This document shows positions 52,371-60,891 of a stretch of 64,000 nucleotides of DNA, in pieces. Position numbers and translations under genes: made by a program. The first letter of the stretch is position 1. The number at the start of each line of letters is the position of its first letter. The notes under the pieces were generated by a model, which did not search any database, was not told the origin of the DNA, and saw nothing but the letters and a program-made list of their open reading frames with translations. This DNA comes from Profundicola chukchiensis (GTDB lineage: Bacteria; Bacteroidota; Bacteroidia; Flavobacteriales; Weeksellaceae). The stretch covers positions 62,001-126,000 of the forward strand of contig NZ_JANAIE010000006.1 in assembly GCF_029664245.1 (NCBI RefSeq), given 5' to 3'.

Positions 52371-53366
52371 ATGAAAGAAATTACCAAAGAAACCTATTTA
52401 AAATGGTTTGAAGAAATGTCTTTTTGGAGACGTTTTGAAGATACTTGTAGATCGATGTATTTAAAACAAAAAATACGTGGATTCTTACATCTATATAACG
52501 GTCAAGAAGCTTTACCTGCTGGTTTGGCTCATGCAATGGATATGACCCAAGATAATATGATTACGGCTTATCGCTGTCACGTATTGCCAATGGCTATGGG
52601 TGTAGACCCTAAGCGTATTATGGCTGAATTCTTCGGAAAAGTTGACGGTACATCTCACGGAATGGGAGGATCTATGCACGTATTCAGTAAAGAGCACCGT
52701 TTCTATGGTGGTCACGGAATCGTGGGTGGACAAATTCCATTGGGAGCAGGAATTGCTTTCGCTGATAAATACCACGATAGAAAAGCAGTTACCATTTGTT
52801 TAATGGGAGACGGAGCTGTTCGTCAAGGTGCTTTACACGAAACGTTCAACATGGCTATGAACTGGAAATTACCAGTAGTTTTCATTTGTGAGAACAATAA
52901 CTACGCGATGGGAACTTCTGTTCAACGTACGGCCAACCACGAAGATATTTATAAGTTAGGATTGGGTTACGAAATGCCTTCTGCACCAGTAGACGGAATG
53001 AACCCAGTAAAAGTTGCTGAAGCTGCTTACGAAGCAATCGAAAGAGCTAGACGTGGTGACGGACCTACTTTCTTAGATATTAAAACATACCGTTATAGAG
53101 GTCACTCTATGTCAGATGCCGAGCCTTATAGAACAAAAGATGAGGTGAATCATTTTAAAGAAGATGATCCAATCGGAATGGTTGAGAGAAAAATCTTAGA
53201 AAATGGTTGGGCTACCGAAGAGCAGTTAGATGAGGTAATGGCGAATGTGATTGAGAAAGTCAAAGAATGTGTTGAATTTGCGGAAAACTCTCCTTATCCA
53301 GAGGCAGAGCAAATGTATTCAACGGTATACGAACAAGAAGATTATCCTTTTTTAGATAAAATATAA
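52371..53366 (+). CDS. pdhA: Pyruvate dehydrogenase E1 component, alpha subunit
   Basis: A 331-residue thiamine-diphosphate enzyme subunit that decarboxylates pyruvate. The ThDP/Mg motif is GDGAVRQGALHE with ENNNYAMGT (about 146-182). GHGIVGGQIPLGAG and the YRYRGHSMSDAEPYRTKDEV phosphorylation-loop region are canonical. The E1 beta and E3 genes are not in this window, so the complex is encoded at more than one locus, a common pattern in Bacteroidota. It starts the operon with pdhC, 13 nt apart. Confidence 0.96.
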   Translation: MKEITKETYLKWFEEMSFWRRFEDTCRSMYLKQKIRGFLHLYNGQEALPAGLAHAMDMTQDNMITAYRCHVLPMAMGVDPKRIMAEFFGKVDGTSHGMGGSMHVFSKEHRFYGGHGIVGGQIPLGAGIAFADKYHDRKAVTICLMGDGAVRQGALHETFNMAMNWKLPVVFICENNNYAMGTSVQRTANHEDIYKLGLGYEMPSAPVDGMNPVKVAEAAYEAIERARRGDGPTFLDIKTYRYRGHSMSDAEPYRTKDEVNHFKEDDPIGMVERKILENGWATEEQLDEVMANVIEKVKECVEFAENSPYPEAEQMYSTVYEQEDYPFLDKI

Positions 53367-53379
53367 ATTAAGAAACAAA

Positions 53380-55020
53380 ATGGCTGAAGTGATTAAAATG
53401 CCTCGATTGAGTGATACAATGGAGGATGGAAAGATAGAAGTATGGCACAAGAAAGTAGGCGATAAAGTTGCTTATGGAGATATTTTGGCCGAAATCGAAA
53501 CCGACAAGGCAGTTCAGGAATTCGAATCTGATGTCGATGGGGTTCTTTTATATATTGGTGTTGAAGAAGGTCAAGCTGTACCCGTAGAAAGCCTAATGGC
53601 GATTATTGGTGAAGAAGGCGAAGATATTTCTGCTTTAATCGAGGGCGAAGGTTCATCTGATAAAGAAGAGAAAGTAGAAGAGCCTAAGGAAGAAGTAGCA
53701 GCCAACCATGAAGAGGAAAAAGCTGATGATGCATCTGCAAATGAAGAGTCTTCAAGCGAAATTCCAGAAGACGTACATGTAGTTACGATGCCTAGGCTAA
53801 GTGATACCATGGAAACTGGTAAAGTGGTTTCTTGGTTTAAGAAAGTTGGAGACAAAGTTAGTTTTGGTGATATTTTAGCCGAAATTGAAACAGATAAAGC
53901 CGTTCAAGAATTTGAAATCGATGTCGATGGAACTTTATTGAAAATCGGAATCGAAGAAGGTGACGAGGCTCCTGTTGATAGTCTATTAGCTATCATTGGA
54001 CCTGAAGGAACTGATGTTTCAAATATTTCTGTAGGTGGAAATAAACCTGCTGAGAAAAAAGAAGCTAAAAAAGAAGAATCAAATAAGGAAGAAGTTAAGG
54101 AGACTAAACAAGAATCTTCGACTTCATCAGAAAAAACTAATGATTCAGGTAGATTATTCATTTCTCCATTAGCTAAGAAATTGGCAGAGGATAAAGGATA
54201 TGATATTAGCCAAATCAAAGGAACTGGAGATCAAGGTCGTATTATCAAGCGCGATGTAGAGAACTTCCAGCCACAAGCTGTGGCTAAAGCTGCTAAGACA
54301 GATTCGGCTGCGCCAGTTGCTGCAATGGCTATTCCTGCTGGAGAAGATAAGCGAGTAGAAAACTCTACTATGCGTAAGGTAATCGCTAAACGTTTATCTC
54401 AAAGTAAATATACAGCTCCACATTACTATCTAAATATCGAAGTTGATATGGAGAATGTAATGGCAGCAAGAAAACAAATCAACGCTATTCCAGATACTAA
54501 AATATCTTTCAATGATATTATTGTTAAAGCAGTAGCTATGGCGCTAAGAAAGCATCCTCAAGTGAATTCAACTTGGAACGATGATGCTATGATTCTACAT
54601 GGTGATATCAGTATTGGTGTTGCAGTTGCAGTTCCAGATGGTTTAATGGTTCCTGTGGTTAAAAACACAGATCACAAATCATTGACTCAAATTAGTGCTG
54701 AGATCAAGGATATGGCAACACGTGCGAGAGATAAGAAGATTAAGGCAGACGAAATGGAAGGAAGTACTTTCACTGTGTCTAACTTAGGAGCATATGGTAT
54801 TGAGTCGTTTACATCGATTATCAACCAACCTAACTCGTGTATCTTATCTGTAGGTGCTATTGTAGAAAAACCAGTAGTTAAAAATGGACAAATCGTAGTT
54901 GGAAACACCATGAAATTATCATTGGCATGTGACCACAGAACGGTAGATGGAGCAACAGGAAGTTTATTCTTACAAACGCTTCAACAGTATTTAGAAACTC
55001 CTATGGCGATGTTTCTTTAA
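53380..55020 (+). CDS. pdhC: Pyruvate dehydrogenase E2, dihydrolipoamide acetyltransferase
   Basis: A 546-residue core enzyme of the complex. It has two lipoyl domains (about 2-78 and 133-208) with lipoyl-lysines K43 and K173 in the repeated ETDKAVQEF motif. A first linker (about 85-130) is rich in E, A and S, and a second is rich in K, E and S. The E3/E1-binding domain (about 256-295) contains ISPLAKKLAEDKGYDISQIKG. The catalytic domain (about 325-546) ends with CDHRTVDGATG (H519, D523). The two lipoyl domains share near-identical segments, suggesting an old internal duplication. It follows pdhA by 13 nt and ends in a strong terminator. Confidence 0.97.
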   Translation: MAEVIKMPRLSDTMEDGKIEVWHKKVGDKVAYGDILAEIETDKAVQEFESDVDGVLLYIGVEEGQAVPVESLMAIIGEEGEDISALIEGEGSSDKEEKVEEPKEEVAANHEEEKADDASANEESSSEIPEDVHVVTMPRLSDTMETGKVVSWFKKVGDKVSFGDILAEIETDKAVQEFEIDVDGTLLKIGIEEGDEAPVDSLLAIIGPEGTDVSNISVGGNKPAEKKEAKKEESNKEEVKETKQESSTSSEKTNDSGRLFISPLAKKLAEDKGYDISQIKGTGDQGRIIKRDVENFQPQAVAKAAKTDSAAPVAAMAIPAGEDKRVENSTMRKVIAKRLSQSKYTAPHYYLNIEVDMENVMAARKQINAIPDTKISFNDIIVKAVAMALRKHPQVNSTWNDDAMILHGDISIGVAVAVPDGLMVPVVKNTDHKSLTQISAEIKDMATRARDKKIKADEMEGSTFTVSNLGAYGIESFTSIINQPNSCILSVGAIVEKPVVKNGQIVVGNTMKLSLACDHRTVDGATGSLFLQTLQQYLETPMAMFL

Positions 55021-55056
55021 TTAAAATTTAGAAATAAATAATTTTAAATATATAAA

Positions 55057-55090
55057 GGTAAAGACACGTTTATCGTGTCTTTCCTTTTTA
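55057..55090 (+). terminator. pdhC terminator
   Basis: AAAGACACG (55060-55068) pairs perfectly with CGTGTCTTT (55074-55082), extended by a GG/CC pair, with a T-rich 3' flank. The GTG at 55075 lies within the right arm. Confidence 0.85.
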
Positions 55091-55101
55091 AAAGAATTTT
55101 T

Positions 55102-55434
55102 ATGATTCCATACTTTGATAATATGAGCGACGAAAAATTAATTCGTCAATTCAAGTGGGCATGCATAGCCGAAGGAATCACTTGTATTTTGTTGTACCTG
55201 ATTGCTATGCCATTAAAATATCAATTTGATAATGTATTGTTGATGCCACCTGTAGGTGCGCTTCATGGTATTGCGTTTATTTGGTATATGGGCATGTTAT
55301 ACTATGTTCGCAAGCCTCTAAAATGGGACGATGAGGATTTAGTGATTGCCGGAATTGCAGGTTTCTTTCCATTCCTAACTTTTTGGGTTGAGAAGAAATT
55401 AATAAATACCGATTCCACAAATTCTGTGAAATAG
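55102..55434 (+). CDS. DUF3817 family membrane protein
   Basis: A roughly 110-residue integral membrane protein. The start is set at ATG 55102, because the longer reading begins at a GTG inside the pdhC terminator; ATG 55123 is another option. The family pattern is present: FKWACIAEGITCILLYLIAMPLKY (charged entry, EG, MPLKY) in the first span, then GALHGIAFIWYMGMLYY in the second, and a third span near AGIAGFFPFLTFW. DUF3817 proteins have three helices and no known function. Confidence 0.85.
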   Translation: MIPYFDNMSDEKLIRQFKWACIAEGITCILLYLIAMPLKYQFDNVLLMPPVGALHGIAFIWYMGMLYYVRKPLKWDDEDLVIAGIAGFFPFLTFWVEKKLINTDSTNSVK

Positions 55435-55449
55435 AAAACTGTCTTGGAC

Positions 55450-55554
55450 TTAAATATTTATAATTAAGTCTTTTAGCTTCACAAGTTCTAGAGTAATTTC
55501 ATTCTTAGACTCTAAGTTTTCCTTAGTGGTATAGACTTTTCCGTCTGAGATGAG
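55450..55554 (-). pseudogene. Possible remnant of a decayed gene
   Basis: On the minus strand 34 codons read LISDGKVYTTKENLESKNEI followed by TLELVKLKDLIINI and a stop. The stretch is soluble and helix-like with normal codon use. The frame is closed on its 5' side by a TGA at 55555-55557, and no start codon or promoter exists. It may be the tail of a small gene lost from this spot. It could also be chance. Confidence 0.3.
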
Positions 55555-55607
55555 TCAACCTAGGATTAAATTTTTCCTAAGCCTTTTATGAACTTTAATT
55601 AGAAAGT

Positions 55608-56177
55608 TTAAAGTTCTAAGCAATTTTCGTTTAAATCATTCAAAGCATTGATGAATGAAACTTTCTCATATTTATTTAAATCATTTTTGGTGATGGTAGT
55701 TTCAATGAGTTCGTTTTCTGCAATCAATCTCTGTCGCGTAGTTCCATTTAATAAGTAGGAGGTAGGAGTAAACCAATACTTTCCATCATAAAATGCTAGA
55801 TTGGAGTAGGAGGAGTCTAGAATGTTATTGTTTTTGGTGAAAATTACTTCATCTGCAGTAGACTTCTCTTTCAACTGATTGATTTTCTGTCGATTTTCAA
55901 ATTTAAAATTATAATCAAAATCCACTTCAATCAACTCAAAGCTTTGAATCTCTTTGGGAGAGTATTTCTGAAATTCGACCGTATGCTGCTGGTCGTTGTA
56001 AACGATTCTGATTTTATAAAATCCTTCGGTAGGAATATTCTGTATTAAGTCGTCTAAAATTAAAATAGGTGAATTGGGGAAGAAAGTTTTAAAGCTTTCA
56101 TTTACACGTTTTTGATGCCATTCTAAATGATAAACTATAGCATCTTTTAATTTAATAGATTCAATGAATTGGCACAT
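55608..56177 (-). CDS. pabC: Aminotransferase class IV, aminodeoxychorismate lyase-like
   Basis: A PLP enzyme of the branched-chain aminotransferase fold, probably cleaving aminodeoxychorismate to p-aminobenzoate and pyruvate for folate. The start is set at ATG 56177 (189 residues, beginning MCQFIESIKLKDAIVYHLEWHQKRVNESF in outline). The ATG at 56207 would give an unlikely 47-nt overlap with pabB, whereas the chosen start gives 17 nt. The PLP lysine probably lies in RQKINQLKEK, and the cofactor-phosphate loop is TPTSYLLNGTTRQRLI. It is short for the family. Direct overlap with pabB supports the assignment. Confidence 0.8.
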   Translation of the reverse strand: MCQFIESIKLKDAIVYHLEWHQKRVNESFKTFFPNSPILILDDLIQNIPTEGFYKIRIVYNDQQHTVEFQKYSPKEIQSFELIEVDFDYNFKFENRQKINQLKEKSTADEVIFTKNNNILDSSYSNLAFYDGKYWFTPTSYLLNGTTRQRLIAENELIETTITKNDLNKYEKVSFINALNDLNENCLEL

Positions 56178-57123
56178 AAATCTTTTGTTTAAGTTCAGCG
56201 TATTCATCCTCTAACTTACTCATGGCTGTAATTCCACCGCCACTTTTGTAAAGCATTCCATTTTTTGTGTTTTCAATAAATCGAATTAAGACACAAGAAT
56301 CTAGATTTTCTCCATCAAAAACGCCTGCAATTCCTGTATAATAATTACGATCATAATTTTCGGCTTCGGAGATAATCTCTAAGGTTTTATTCTTGGGTGC
56401 TCCCGAAATTGAACCCGCAGGAAGCAGCTCTTTCATAATGCTCCCAAGATGATTTTGCCAATTTGCAACTAATTCCCCCGAAATCTCTGAACTCATTTGG
56501 AGAATATTTCCTTTTTGAGTTTGGAGTTCATCTAAATACATGAACTTATCCACCTTCACCTTTTTGGCAACTTTGCTTAAGTCGTTTCTCAATAAATCAA
56601 CAATGGTATGATGCTCAGCTTTTTCTTTGATGTTGTTTAATAATTGCTCAGCAGCATTGGGTATGCTCGCATCAATTGTTCCCTTCATAGGAAAAGTAGC
56701 GATGCGATTCTGTTGAATTTGAACAAATGTTTCTGGTGAAAAACAAAGCCAATCCTTTTTGAATTTGATTTTATACTTTGCTTGAATCTGTTGGTAAATC
56801 TCTTCTAAATCAAGGTTTAAAGAGATTGGCGTAGCAAAAGTTAAATTAATTAAATAGCTATCCCCGCGCTGCAAATGATATTGAACCAAATCAAAGGCAG
56901 GTTTATATTCAGCTAATTTAGGATAATCGGCTTCGAGTTGAATTTCTTTGTGGGTAGTTTTGGATGCTGAATTTTTAAATTGAGGAAAATCCAACCAAAT
57001 ATTGTTTTCCTTTAGGTTTTCCAAAGGAAATATTTCAGAATTTTCACCCAAAAAATCTATAAAGAACCCACACGGAATTTTCTGTTTTCCATATGAATTC
57101 AGTTGTTCTACCCAATCCGCCAT
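56161..57123 (-). CDS. pabB: Aminodeoxychorismate synthase component I
   Basis: A 320-residue chorismate-utilising enzyme of the anthranilate synthase I/PabB family. FPMKGTIDA, LLRNDLSKVAKKV, MSSEISGEL and PAGSISGAPKNKTLEII are the standard chorismate-site motifs. It lacks the N-terminal domain of larger PabB proteins. The threonine in MKGT and the tail region resemble PabB/salicylate-type enzymes, and pabC next to it argues for p-aminobenzoate synthesis. It begins directly after the OsmC gene stop with no gap. Confidence 0.88.
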   Translation of the reverse strand: MADWVEQLNSYGKQKIPCGFFIDFLGENSEIFPLENLKENNIWLDFPQFKNSASKTTHKEIQLEADYPKLAEYKPAFDLVQYHLQRGDSYLINLTFATPISLNLDLEEIYQQIQAKYKIKFKKDWLCFSPETFVQIQQNRIATFPMKGTIDASIPNAAEQLLNNIKEKAEHHTIVDLLRNDLSKVAKKVKVDKFMYLDELQTQKGNILQMSSEISGELVANWQNHLGSIMKELLPAGSISGAPKNKTLEIISEAENYDRNYYTGIAGVFDGENLDSCVLIRFIENTKNGMLYKSGGGITAMSKLEDEYAELKQKIYVPIH

Positions 57124-57519
57124 TTATTCGTGAATAACTGGAGTTGCTTGTTGCAATGTTTTAGAAACAGGACATTTTGTAGCAATCAAATCCAATCTTT
57201 TAATCTGTTCTTCGGTCAAGTTAGCAGCATTGCCATAAGTCACTTTCTGGAAAATCTCTTTCTGACGATTTTCGTTTTCTTCTGCATAAACTTCAACTTT
57301 GATCTCACCAGTTTCCCATTCTTTGCGCTCTGCATACATTCTAACCGTGATGGCTACACAGGCAGCTAATGCTCCGTATAGAGTTTCCATTGGAGTTGGG
57401 GCTGTATTCGTTCCGCCTTTATCTTCTGGTTCATCTATATTCCAAGAAAAACCTCTTGTTTGCGCAACTCCGGCGAATCCTCCCTCTGGTAATTCAAAAC
57501 TAATTCTTTCGTCTGACAT
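57124..57519 (-). CDS. OsmC family peroxiredoxin-like protein
   Basis: A 131-residue OsmC/Ohr-fold protein. The start is moved to ATG 57519 because the longest ORF begins at a TTG (57549) within the -7 promoter box. The two conserved redox cysteines are in ALAACVAITV and TKCPVSKTL. The family reduces organic hydroperoxides. The N-terminal half (SFELPEGGFAGVAQTRGFSW) is typical of the OsmC/YhfA subgroup. It heads the operon with pabB and pabC. A functional link to folate synthesis is unclear. Confidence 0.9.
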   Translation of the reverse strand: MSDERISFELPEGGFAGVAQTRGFSWNIDEPEDKGGTNTAPTPMETLYGALAACVAITVRMYAERKEWETGEIKVEVYAEENENRQKEIFQKVTYGNAANLTEEQIKRLDLIATKCPVSKTLQQATPVIHE

Positions 57520-57546
57520 ATGTTTATAGTTTAAAACTCGAAAATA

Positions 57547-57554
57547 CAAATTTA
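57547..57554 (-). promoter_or_regulatory. -7 promoter box of the osmC-pabB-pabC operon
   Basis: The minus strand reads TAAATTTG, an exact consensus. The leader to the ATG at 57519 is about 24 nt. No -33 TTG is seen. Confidence 0.65.
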
Positions 57555-57603
57555 GACGCAGATGTCTTGTAACTTTTATAACTTAATTATCTAACTAATC
57601 CTG

Positions 57604-57635
57604 TTGAGCAGAATCTTAATTTATCCTTAACTTTG
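57604..57635 (+). promoter_or_regulatory. Promoter of the DUF4286 gene
   Basis: TTG (57604-57606) and TAACTTTG (57628-57635) are 21 nt apart. This predicts a transcript start near 57639, ahead of ATGs at 57644 and 57653. Confidence 0.65.
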
Positions 57636-57652
57636 GCGATTAAATGTTGAAG

Positions 57653-57979
57653 ATGATTTTATATAACGTAACAATAAGCATTGATCAGGTAGCAGAAATT
57701 CAATTTGTGGAATGGTTGAGAAACAAACATATTCAAGATGTTTTGGATACGGGATGTTTTAAAAGTGCTAGATTAACTCGCTTAACTTCTCATACACAGC
57801 CTGATGCTACGAATTATTCTATTCAATATTTAGCTGAGAGCCAACAGGTTTTAAATGAATATTATAAGGTTCACGCACCAAGACTTCGAGAAGAAGGTCA
57901 GAAATTATTTGGTGATAAAATGCAAGGTTTCAGAACTGAACTGGAAGTATTAGAAGATTTCTTCCCAAATAGAAGCTAA
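57653..57979 (+). CDS. DUF4286 family protein
   Basis: A 108-residue protein matching DUF4286, a Bacteroidota family of unknown function. It begins MILYNVTISIDQVAEIQFVE and has the family segment WLRNKHIQDVLDTGCFKSARLTRL in outline, followed by a Y-x-IQY strand. The fold is probably ferredoxin-like, resembling dimeric alpha-beta barrels. The start at 57653 is preferred over 57644 because family members open with M-x-YNVT and the leader is then 14 nt. It converges on the zinc-ribbon gene with only 3 nt between stops. Confidence 0.85.
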   Translation: MILYNVTISIDQVAEIQFVEWLRNKHIQDVLDTGCFKSARLTRLTSHTQPDATNYSIQYLAESQQVLNEYYKVHAPRLREEGQKLFGDKMQGFRTELEVLEDFFPNRS

Positions 57980-57982
57980 CCT

Positions 57983-58342
57983 TTAATTTTCTTCTCGTTG
58001 AACAATTAAGTACCATTCATCACCCAATTCTAAATATCCCATATCAAATACAAAGTGGTAAATTTTACCTTTTTGTGTGGTGTAGACATGGGTGAAATAT
58101 TGAAAATTAAAGCCTTTTTTCAGTAAATAGTCTTTTTTAATCTTTTTGGTTTCTTCGTTTTCTGGGAGAATTTCGGCTAGAATACGTCTATTTTTGCGCA
58201 ATCGATTGCTAATATTACGCATGGTTTTGTTGATGTCCGTGTTTTTTTGGTTGTTATAACTATTACGACAACTAGAATCGCAGAATTTCTTGTCCGCTCT
58301 GCCTTTCAGCTTTTCTCCACAATATAGACAACCATTTTCCAT
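57983..58342 (-). CDS. Zinc-ribbon protein, DUF2116-like
   Basis: A 119-residue basic protein with an N-terminal zinc ribbon, CLYCGEKLKGRADKKFC followed by DSSC (four cysteines, C5 to C25), as in DUF2116-type ribbons. A lysine/arginine-rich helix (NISNRLRKNRR) and a C-terminal beta region without a recognised motif follow. The ribbon and charge suggest nucleic-acid or ribosome contact, but no function is known. It is transcribed alone and converges on the DUF4286 gene. Confidence 0.75.
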   Translation of the reverse strand: MENGCLYCGEKLKGRADKKFCDSSCRNSYNNQKNTDINKTMRNISNRLRKNRRILAEILPENEETKKIKKDYLLKKGFNFQYFTHVYTTQKGKIYHFVFDMGYLELGDEWYLIVQREEN

Positions 58343-58497
58343 CGGCTTAAGTTTTTAAAATAATCTACGTAGCAATCAATGAGTTCAATTACAATGAGTT
58401 CTAAGATATAAAATATTTTTTGATTGGAGTGAAGTTTTAAATTAATTGAAAAATATTAAATATGCTTAAATTTTGGTTATCGATTGTTCTAATTTAC

Positions 58498-58516
58498 TTA
58501 CAATAGTTTATTGTAA
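58498..58516. repeat. Perfect inverted repeat, 8-3-8
   Basis: TTACAATA and TATTGTAA flank GTT, about 110 nt upstream of the rpsA -7 box. It has no T tract suitable for a terminator and might be an operator. Its core resembles the palindrome at 44086-44097. Confidence 0.35.
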
Positions 58517-58604
58517 ATCAAGCGTTAGAAAAGAGTTTAAGTAATATATTGATAAAAAATCCAATAATTTCTCCTAAAAAAGCATTTTTCACTCCTCCAA
58601 GTGC

Positions 58605-58633
58605 TTGTAATTCAAATAAAAGTCATAAATTTG
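58605..58633 (+). promoter_or_regulatory. rpsA promoter
   Basis: TTG (58605-58607) and TAAATTTG (58626-58633) are 18 nt apart. The transcript would start near 58637, leaving a leader of about 107 nt, long for this genome, which may hold an autoregulatory structure. Confidence 0.72.
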
Positions 58634-58743
58634 CATCCGCTTTGCGGTGTAGAATAAAGCGACTTAATAATAATTTTAATTTCTCTCAATCCCTGATTGC
58701 CGCCTTGATTCGATTATATACGTTGAGATACAAATTTTAGTTT

Positions 58744-60570
58744 ATGTCAGAAGACACTAAAAATCCAGAAGTTGAAGTAGAAGAAACTACTGGAACTACA
58801 AAAGCAGCGAAAGCTGAACAAAATCTAGTTAACGCAAACGTTTCTCCAGAAGATTTCGATTGGGAATCTTTCGAAACAGGTCTAGACGAGGATGATCGTA
58901 AAGAAAAAGCGGAACTAGAGGAAATGTACGAAAACACTCTTGAGGAACTTAACGAAAACGAAGTTTTCCAAGGTAAAGTGGTTCGTATGACTGACCGTGA
59001 AGTTATCGTTGATATCGATTTCAAATCGGAAGGTGTTATTTCATTAAACGAATTCCGTTACAATCCTGACTTAAAAGTTGGTGATCAAGTAGAAGTAATG
59101 GTAGATAAGCGTGAGGACAAAAATGGTCAATTACAATTATCTCACCGTAAAGCTAGAACATTAAAAGCTTGGGATCGTGTAAATGAAGTAAATGAAACTG
59201 GCGAAATCGTTAACGGTTTAATCAAAGCTAGAACTAAAGGTGGTATGATCGTAGATGTATTCGGAATCGAAGCATTCTTACCAGGTTCTCAAATTGATGT
59301 TAAACCTATCCGTGACTACGAGCAGTTTGTAGGTAAAACAATGGAGTTCAAAGTGGTTAAAATTAACCCAGAATTCAAAAACGTTGTTGTTTCTCACAAA
59401 GCGCTTATTGAAGCAGATATCGAAGAGCAGAAAAAAGAAATTATTTCTCAATTAGAGAAAGGACAAGTATTAGAAGGTGTTGTTAAAAACATTACTTCTT
59501 ACGGTGTATTCGTTGACCTAGGTGGTGTAGACGGATTAATCCACATTACTGACCTTTCTTGGAGTAGAATCAACCATCCAGGTGAAGTAGTTGAAGTAGA
59601 TGATACTATCAACGTAGTAATCTTGGATTTTGATGAAGATAAAACTCGTATCCAATTAGGAGTTAAACAATTAGAAGCTCACCCTTGGGAAGCTCTAGAT
59701 GAGACAATCAAAGTTGGAGACAAAATCAAAGGAAAAGTTGTTGTATTGGCTGACTATGGTGCATTCGTAGAGGTTGCTCCTGGTGTTGAAGGTCTAATCC
59801 ACGTTTCTGAAATGTCTTGGTCAACTCACTTACGTTCAGCACAAGACTTTGTGCAAGTTGGTGATGAAGTAGAAGCAGTTGTATTAAGCATCGATAGAGA
59901 AGAGAGAAAAATGTCTCTTGGAATGAAACAACTTTCTCCAGATCCATGGACAGATATTACATCTAAATATCCTGTAGGTTCTAAACATTCAGGTACAGTT
60001 CGTAACTTCACTAACTTTGGTGTGTTCGTAGAACTAGAAGAAGGTGTTGACGGATTGATTTATATCTCAGATCTTTCATGGTCTAAGAAAATCAAACATC
60101 CATCTGAATTCTGTAATGTAGGAGACAAAATGGACGTAGTTGTTCTTGAGTTAGACGTAGCTGCTCGCAGATTAAGTCTTGGTCATAAACAATTAGAAGA
60201 AAACCCTTGGGATGCTTACGAAACTAAGTATGCTATCGGTTCAGCTCACACAGGTACTGCAGTAAATGTATTTGATAAAGGAGCTAACATCCAATTCGAA
60301 GATCTTGATGTAGAAGCTTTCGCTCCTGCAAGAACATTAGACAAAGAGGATGGTTCTAAAGTTAAACAAGGCGAAGAATTAGAATTCAAAGTTATTGAGT
60401 TCAACAAAGAATTCAGACGTGTTGTTGTTTCTCACTCTGCTACATATAGAGACGAGGAAATCAAAGAAGCTAAGAAAGCAATGGAGAATCAACAAGCTCC
60501 AGAAAGATCTACTTTAGGTGATCTTGATTCATTAGCTGAATTGAAGAAAAGAATGGAAGAAGGTAACTAA
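58744..60570 (+). CDS. rpsA: 30S ribosomal protein S1
   Basis: A 608-residue RNA-binding protein with six S1 (OB-fold) domains after an acidic N-terminal extension of about 65 residues. Repeated cores such as GVFVDLGGVDGLIHITDLSW, GAFVEVAPGVEGLIHVSEMSW and GVFVELEEGVDGLIYISDLSW each end in H-P or RS and a VGD turn. S1 binds mRNA on the ribosome. In Bacteroidota, which do not rely on Shine-Dalgarno pairing, it is expected to matter for initiation. Codon use is strongly biased, as in highly expressed genes. The acidic N-terminal tail is an extra relative to E. coli S1. Confidence 0.97.
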   Translation: MSEDTKNPEVEVEETTGTTKAAKAEQNLVNANVSPEDFDWESFETGLDEDDRKEKAELEEMYENTLEELNENEVFQGKVVRMTDREVIVDIDFKSEGVISLNEFRYNPDLKVGDQVEVMVDKREDKNGQLQLSHRKARTLKAWDRVNEVNETGEIVNGLIKARTKGGMIVDVFGIEAFLPGSQIDVKPIRDYEQFVGKTMEFKVVKINPEFKNVVVSHKALIEADIEEQKKEIISQLEKGQVLEGVVKNITSYGVFVDLGGVDGLIHITDLSWSRINHPGEVVEVDDTINVVILDFDEDKTRIQLGVKQLEAHPWEALDETIKVGDKIKGKVVVLADYGAFVEVAPGVEGLIHVSEMSWSTHLRSAQDFVQVGDEVEAVVLSIDREERKMSLGMKQLSPDPWTDITSKYPVGSKHSGTVRNFTNFGVFVELEEGVDGLIYISDLSWSKKIKHPSEFCNVGDKMDVVVLELDVAARRLSLGHKQLEENPWDAYETKYAIGSAHTGTAVNVFDKGANIQFEDLDVEAFAPARTLDKEDGSKVKQGEELEFKVIEFNKEFRRVVVSHSATYRDEEIKEAKKAMENQQAPERSTLGDLDSLAELKKRMEEGN

Positions 60571-60593
60571 AATTAGCCTTTCCAAATAAATTT

Positions 60594-60622
60594 AAAGCCT
60601 GCAGAAATGCAGGCTTTTTTTA
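60594..60622 (+). terminator. rpsA terminator
   Basis: A perfect 10-bp stem (60594-60603 with 60608-60617) with a GAAA loop runs into a T tract. Confidence 0.9.
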
Positions 60623-60830
60623 TGGAATAAACTCAGTAGTCTAAACTTTGGTACATACTATTATTTATCGTTCCGTTATAACTGAATTAAATCGCTAGAG
60701 TAGTGGATTCTTTTTAATATTAAGATCGGTCAACATCATTTTATCCGCCTTCAATCTTTAAGATATATCCCTTAAATTAAATAAGACAAACAGTCTTTTA
60801 ATGCCATTCTTAAGTTTAATTTATTTACAC
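60623..60830. other. Non-coding gap between rpsA and phosphoglucomutase genes
   Basis: About 200 nt between two convergent terminators. No gene, promoter pair or repeat is supported. Confidence 0.5.
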
Positions 60831-60861
60831 AAAAAAACGGTGAATAATTTCTTATCCACCG
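60831..60861 (-). terminator. Phosphoglucomutase gene terminator
   Basis: Arms 60838-60847 and 60852-60861 pair with one mismatch around TTTC, and an A tract at 60831-60837 supplies T's on the minus strand. Confidence 0.8.
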
Positions 60862-60891
60862 ATTATTTAAATATAAAGACTAAAGCAATTC

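Larger units (their letters stand above)
58343..58743. other. Intergenic region upstream of rpsA
   Basis: About 400 AT-rich nt hold the rpsA promoter, a leader of about 107 nt with a short GC hairpin (58637-58645, CCG/CGG with inner TTT), and an 8+3+8 perfect inverted repeat (TTACAATA/TATTGTAA, 58498-58516). The 63-codon ORF at 58549-58740 overlaps the promoter and is not supported. Confidence 0.6.

Noticed and set aside
55075-55101. GTG start at 55075 for the DUF3817 gene
   Set aside because: The codon lies in the right arm of the pdhC terminator hairpin, and the extra residues are not family-like.
58549-58740. 63-codon ORF directly before rpsA
   Set aside because: It spans the rpsA promoter and leader and has no family features.
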